Below are positions 61,531 to 64,000 of a stretch of DNA of 64,000 nucleotides, piece by piece (within the stretch, counting starts at the first letter, position 1; the number at the start of each line of letters is the position of its first letter). The position numbers and the translations under genes are program-made. This DNA is from Paenibacillus_E sp052115445 (GTDB taxonomy: Bacteria > Bacillota > Bacilli > Paenibacillales > NBRC-103111), in assembly GCF_052115445.1 (NCBI RefSeq), contig NZ_JBFRGR010000017.1, positions 84,240 through 148,239 of the forward strand, given 5' to 3'. The notes under the pieces are model-generated. The model was given only the letters and a program-made list of their open reading frames with translations, did not search any database and was not told where the DNA came from.

Positions 61531-61845
61531 TCATTCCTCAACAAGTTGAAGTTGATAATCTGCTAGAGAAACCGTTTGAACTTCCGAAACATGGACGCCT
61601 TCAGATTCTAGNAAAAACCGCTGCAGTTGCGCACCCTCATCATCTTGGATCGCGATTTCTCCACGAACATTGAGGACTCTGTGCCAGGGAAGACGGAACT
61701 TTTTGCTCATAGCATGCAGAATTCGCACAACTTGCCGAGCTGCTCTTGGACTTCCGGCTTGCCGCGCAATTTGGCCATACGTCATCACTTTTCCTTCGGG
61801 AATGGATCGAATGATTTCGAGAACTCTCTCTGTAAAAGGTGTCAT
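61531..61845 (-). CDS. Alkyltransferase-like protein (MGMT fold, Trp for Cys)
   Basis: A 104-residue protein of the O6-methylguanine-DNA methyltransferase family lacking the methyl-acceptor Cys: where active enzymes read PCHRV this reads LPWHRVLN, the mark of alkyltransferase-like (ATL) proteins. ATLs bind alkylated bases and hand them to nucleotide excision repair instead of repairing them. The helix-turn-helix with the base-flipping Arg reads YGQIARQAGSPRAARQVVR. The ATG at 61845 overlaps the stop of the lactonase gene by four bases (ATGA), so translation is coupled. One N lies in codon 78. Confidence 0.9.
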   Translation of the reverse strand: MTPFTERVLEIIRSIPEGKVMTYGQIARQAGSPRAARQVVRILHAMSKKFRLPWHRVLNVRGEIAIQDDEGAQLQRFXLESEGVHVSEVQTVSLADYQLQLVEE

Positions 61846-62930
61846 TGTACCGAAAGGAACTTGATGCATACAGGCTGAGACATCTCAAGTACACTGCCCG
61901 TTGGGACTAGTTTTCCAGTCGTCTCATCGCGCGCAAAGCTAACGATATTATCAGAATCTTTATTCGCGACTAGAACAAAACGCCCATCAGGCGAAATCCC
62001 AAAATTTCGTGGGTGCTTCCCTAGGGTTGGTGCATGTTCCACGAATGAGAGTTTTCCTGTTTGCTTGTCAATGGTATAAACTACGATGCTATCGTGTCCA
62101 CGATTGGAACCATAAAGGTAGCGTCCGTCAGGTGAGACGTGGATGTCTGCGCACCCATTTTCGCCATCGTAGGAAGCTGGTAAGGTTGAAATCGTTTGGA
62201 TTTCTGTTAGTTTACCGTGTTCCTCATCATAGCTGAATGCTGTAATCGTGGAACCGAGCTCATTAATCACATACCCGCACTTGTAGGATGGGTGAAAGGC
62301 AAAATGGCGCGGCCCCGACCCAGGCGTGACGGACACTTCGCCATGTGGAATGAGACGCTTAGCGGCGAGATCGAGTTTGTACAGGATAATTTTATCAAGA
62401 CCTAAATCACATGCACCTATGAAACGATTCGCACGATCAACGAAAACGGAATGTGCTCGCGGCTGATCCTGTACGGGAAGTAGGCTCGCACCATGATGCT
62501 GTTGAATGTCCGCGGAAGTCCCAAGTTGGCCATTGGCTATTATTGGAGATAAGCCAACCATGCCACCATGATAGCTCGTAACCATTACGACTTGATTCAA
62601 GTTGTCTAGCTGGATGTGGCATGTTGTCGCAGGCAGCGTGTTTTCCTGATTAAGTAGCGTTAATTCACCCGTTTCTGGCTGGATGATGTAGGCACTAGCT
62701 GCTCCACATTTCTGACCTTCCGCACCAACACCTTCACCAAGTGCGTATAATCGCCAATTTGCCGCATCGACAGCTAGAAAGGTTGGATTTTGGAGACCCG
62801 TTACGTTATGGGTAAGCGCTAAGCTACCTGTTTCTGCATCAAATAGTGCCGTATAAACCCCCGGATTCTTCGCATCGGCGTAAGAACCAATAAAGGCTAA
62901 AGTTTGTTTCGTTTGTTGCTGCTTGTCCAC
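61842..62930 (-). CDS. Lactonase of the 6-phosphogluconolactonase (YbhE/Pgl) beta-propeller family
   Basis: About 362 residues, seven-bladed beta-propeller lactonase. Repeating blades are visible, for example LAFIGSYADAKNPGVYTALF, RHFAFHPSYKCGYVINELG, SPDGRYLYGSNRGHDSIVVY and SPDGRFVLVANKDSDNIVSF. Members hydrolyse 6-phosphogluconolactone or other sugar lactones. A GTG at 62930 has GGGAG eight bases upstream; an ATG at 62945 is also in frame but overlaps that site. Its stop overlaps the start of the ATL gene by four bases, an odd pairing of carbon metabolism with DNA damage tolerance. Pentose-phosphate function is inferred from the family. Confidence 0.88.
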   Translation of the reverse strand: MDKQQQTKQTLAFIGSYADAKNPGVYTALFDAETGSLALTHNVTGLQNPTFLAVDAANWRLYALGEGVGAEGQKCGAASAYIIQPETGELTLLNQENTLPATTCHIQLDNLNQVVMVTSYHGGMVGLSPIIANGQLGTSADIQQHHGASLLPVQDQPRAHSVFVDRANRFIGACDLGLDKIILYKLDLAAKRLIPHGEVSVTPGSGPRHFAFHPSYKCGYVINELGSTITAFSYDEEHGKLTEIQTISTLPASYDGENGCADIHVSPDGRYLYGSNRGHDSIVVYTIDKQTGKLSFVEHAPTLGKHPRNFGISPDGRFVLVANKDSDNIVSFARDETTGKLVPTGSVLEMSQPVCIKFLSVQ

Positions 62931-63038
62931 GGATGTCACTCCCATTCATCTAATTTCACTATGAGCATTATCTCAAATCTGCCCCTTTTGGGCAACTATT
63001 CGATTAACTGTGGGGTTTGGAAATGAGATTGGGATGAG

Positions 63039-63073
63039 AGTAATTTTCGCATGTTTCCGCCATAAAAATTACT
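63039..63073. repeat. Inverted repeat
   Basis: AGTAATTTT (63039-63047) and AAAATTACT (63065-63073) form a 9-bp inverted repeat with some inner pairing. It lies between the lactonase and the collagen-like gene, with an AACAACG/CGTTGTT pair close by (63082-63122). One of these may end transcription of the collagen-like gene. Confidence 0.4.
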
Positions 63074-63176
63074 CATGGTCAACAACGCAAGGTAATCTAC
63101 ACAGATAACCTTTATTACGTTGTTAACCTTGAGTAGTAAGACCCGAACCAGACCGCCTAAGACGATCCTTCTCTAT

Positions 63177-64000
63177 TTAAACAGCAGATGAAATATACAC
63201 AGAATAAACGGCATTTTGTGTAACGTTCATATTTAGGAATACTGAAATTGCATCATTTCTTATGACAGGGTTANCAGCTATATTACTGGTCCATGTTACT
63301 GTGGCATTTGGTGTGACTGTATAGGCAGCACCATTGGAAACACGCACGGGCTGCGCTCCTACATCTGTTGGTCTAATTGAGAAAACTATGGTTCCAGTAA
63401 GGGAAGCCGTAGTTGTAAGAGTAATTGTAGATATGATGTTAGCTGCTAACGGTGCTGCTGCAGTATCAATAACATCAAAACATACTTGGAATAGATACGT
63501 ATCAGCAGGTAAGTTGTTTACATTTATTGCTCCTGAAAAAGCAACTACGCTTCCATTCGCAGCATCGACATAAGGTATCATATTGGAAAGTGCTCCAGGC
63601 GACCCTGCTAAACGTTGAAATCCTTCATTATTTCCACCAAAATTAAGAACTTTTGTAAAGTTGGTTGGTGTCGCTCCGGTTGCACCAACTGCTCCAGTCG
63701 CTCCGGTTGCTCCCCTTGCTCCAGTTGCTCCAGTCGGTCCTGTTGCTCCTGTTGCTCCAGTTGCTCCTGTTCCTCCAGTTGCTCCAGTCGGCCCAGTAGG
63801 TCCTGTTGCACCAGTTGCTCCTGTACCTCCAGTTGCTCCTGCTGCTCCGGTTGCTCCTGTTGCTCCTGCTGCTCCAGTTGCTCCTGCTGCTCCGGTTGCT
63901 CCTGCTGCTCCTGTACCTCCAGTCGCTCCTGCTGCTCCTGTTGCTCCTGTACCTCCAGTTGCTCCTGCTGCTCCTGTTGCTCCTGTACCTCCAGTTGCTC
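63177..64000 (-). CDS. Collagen-like (BclA-type) spore surface protein, 5' end beyond window
   Basis: The 3' part of a long gene that continues past the right edge. On the minus strand the frame from 64000 is a run of Gly-X-Y triplets, mostly GAT, GAA, GGT and GPT, ending at GATGATPTNFTKVLNFGG near 63660. It is followed by a globular domain of about 150 residues, with SNMIPYVDAANGSVVAFSGA near its start and TQNAVYSVYISSAV at the end. This matches BclA-type exosporium proteins: a collagen stalk with a trimeric C-terminal head, which in such spores is glycosylated on Thr. Stop TAA at 63177. An N at 63274 does not break the frame. The N-terminus and any exosporium-targeting motif are outside the window. 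Confidence 0.88.
   Translation of the reverse strand, partial: ATGGTGATGAAGATGGTGATGAAGATGGTGAAGATGAAGATGAAGATGATGAAGATGGTGATGATGPTGPTGATGGTGATGATGATGPTGATGARGATGATGAVGATGATPTNFTKVLNFGGNNEGFQRLAGSPGALSNMIPYVDAANGSVVAFSGAINVNNLPADTYLFQVCFDVIDTAAAPLAANIISTITLTTTASLTGTIVFSIRPTDVGAQPVRVSNGAAYTVTPNATVTWTSNIAXNPVIRNDAISVFLNMNVTQNAVYSVYISSAV
63670..64000. repeat. Collagen-encoding tandem repeat
   Basis: GGAGCAACA-type nine-base units recur throughout, with a higher-order 36-bp period visible at the right end (CTGCTCCTGTTGCTCCTGTA on the plus strand repeated). Such tracts vary in length between strains and are prone to misassembly. Confidence 0.8.

Noticed and set aside
63608..63811. Gln/Glu/Leu-rich minus-strand reading frame
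   Set aside because: It is the collagen repeat read in the wrong frame; the Gly-X-Y frame continues in phase into the C-terminal domain.

Overview
The window looks like draft-quality chromosome of a spore-forming Firmicute, most likely Paenibacillus or a close relative. This is inferred from gene content and style, not from a database match. Signs are strong AGGAGG-type ribosome sites, frequent GTG and TTG starts, two sugar ABC systems with YesM/YesN-type two-component regulators, the sporulation checkpoint protein Sda, ComFB, a collagen-like BclA-type protein, a GH78 rhamnosidase and a B. subtilis-type AroQ-DAHP synthase fusion. Base composition looks mid-40s percent GC by eye. About 25 isolated N bases are scattered through otherwise intact genes, so a single frameshift could be an assembly error.

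Left part (1-13.4 kb): a sugar ABC importer (two permeases and a lipoprotein) with an AraC-type response regulator that has no partner kinase in the window. A 12-palindrome, 52-bp tandem array and a (GATA)n microsatellite follow. Then come a DUF985 cupin protein, a coiled-coil protein and a LacI-controlled operon (FucU mutarotase, aldo/keto reductase, double-length UxaA-family dehydratase). That operon looks like non-phosphorylative oxidation of L-fucose or a similar sugar, with two divergent promoters and two matching operator-like palindromes.

Middle (13.5-28.8 kb): a frameshifted FAD monooxygenase, aroF, a cluster of short hairpins, a membrane protein, a secreted beta-helix protein, an AraC regulator, and then the most interesting locus. 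At 19.8-25.9 kb a Tat-signal flavin amine oxidase, an exported RidA-type imine deaminase and TatA form one operon. Facing it are a very short TnrA/GlnR-like MerR regulator, TatC and a LysR regulator, followed by a convergent APC permease. A perfect TnrA/GlnR box (TGTNA-N7-TNACA) lies in the divergent promoter region. I read this as a nitrogen-scavenging amine or amino acid oxidation module that carries its own Tat translocon.

Signalling block (28.9-39.5 kb): a 1729-residue Ser/Thr kinase/AAA/GAF/histidine kinase hybrid, a phytoene-desaturase-like flavoprotein, a methyl-accepting chemotaxis protein and a membrane PASTA protein whose kinase domain is degenerate. cysI and cysJ (sulfite reductase) follow.

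Right part (43.8-64 kb): a second sugar ABC system with complete kinase and response regulator, a small operon of an unknown 55-residue protein and Sda, intergenic inverted repeats, ComFB, an alpha-L-rhamnosidase, a YdjM-like membrane protein, a sensor kinase, an SDR, a GreA-family factor, glutamate racemase, a Cof-type phosphatase, a ClpP-like protease, a lactonase translationally coupled to an alkyltransferase-like protein, and the 3' part of a collagen-like protein that runs off the window.
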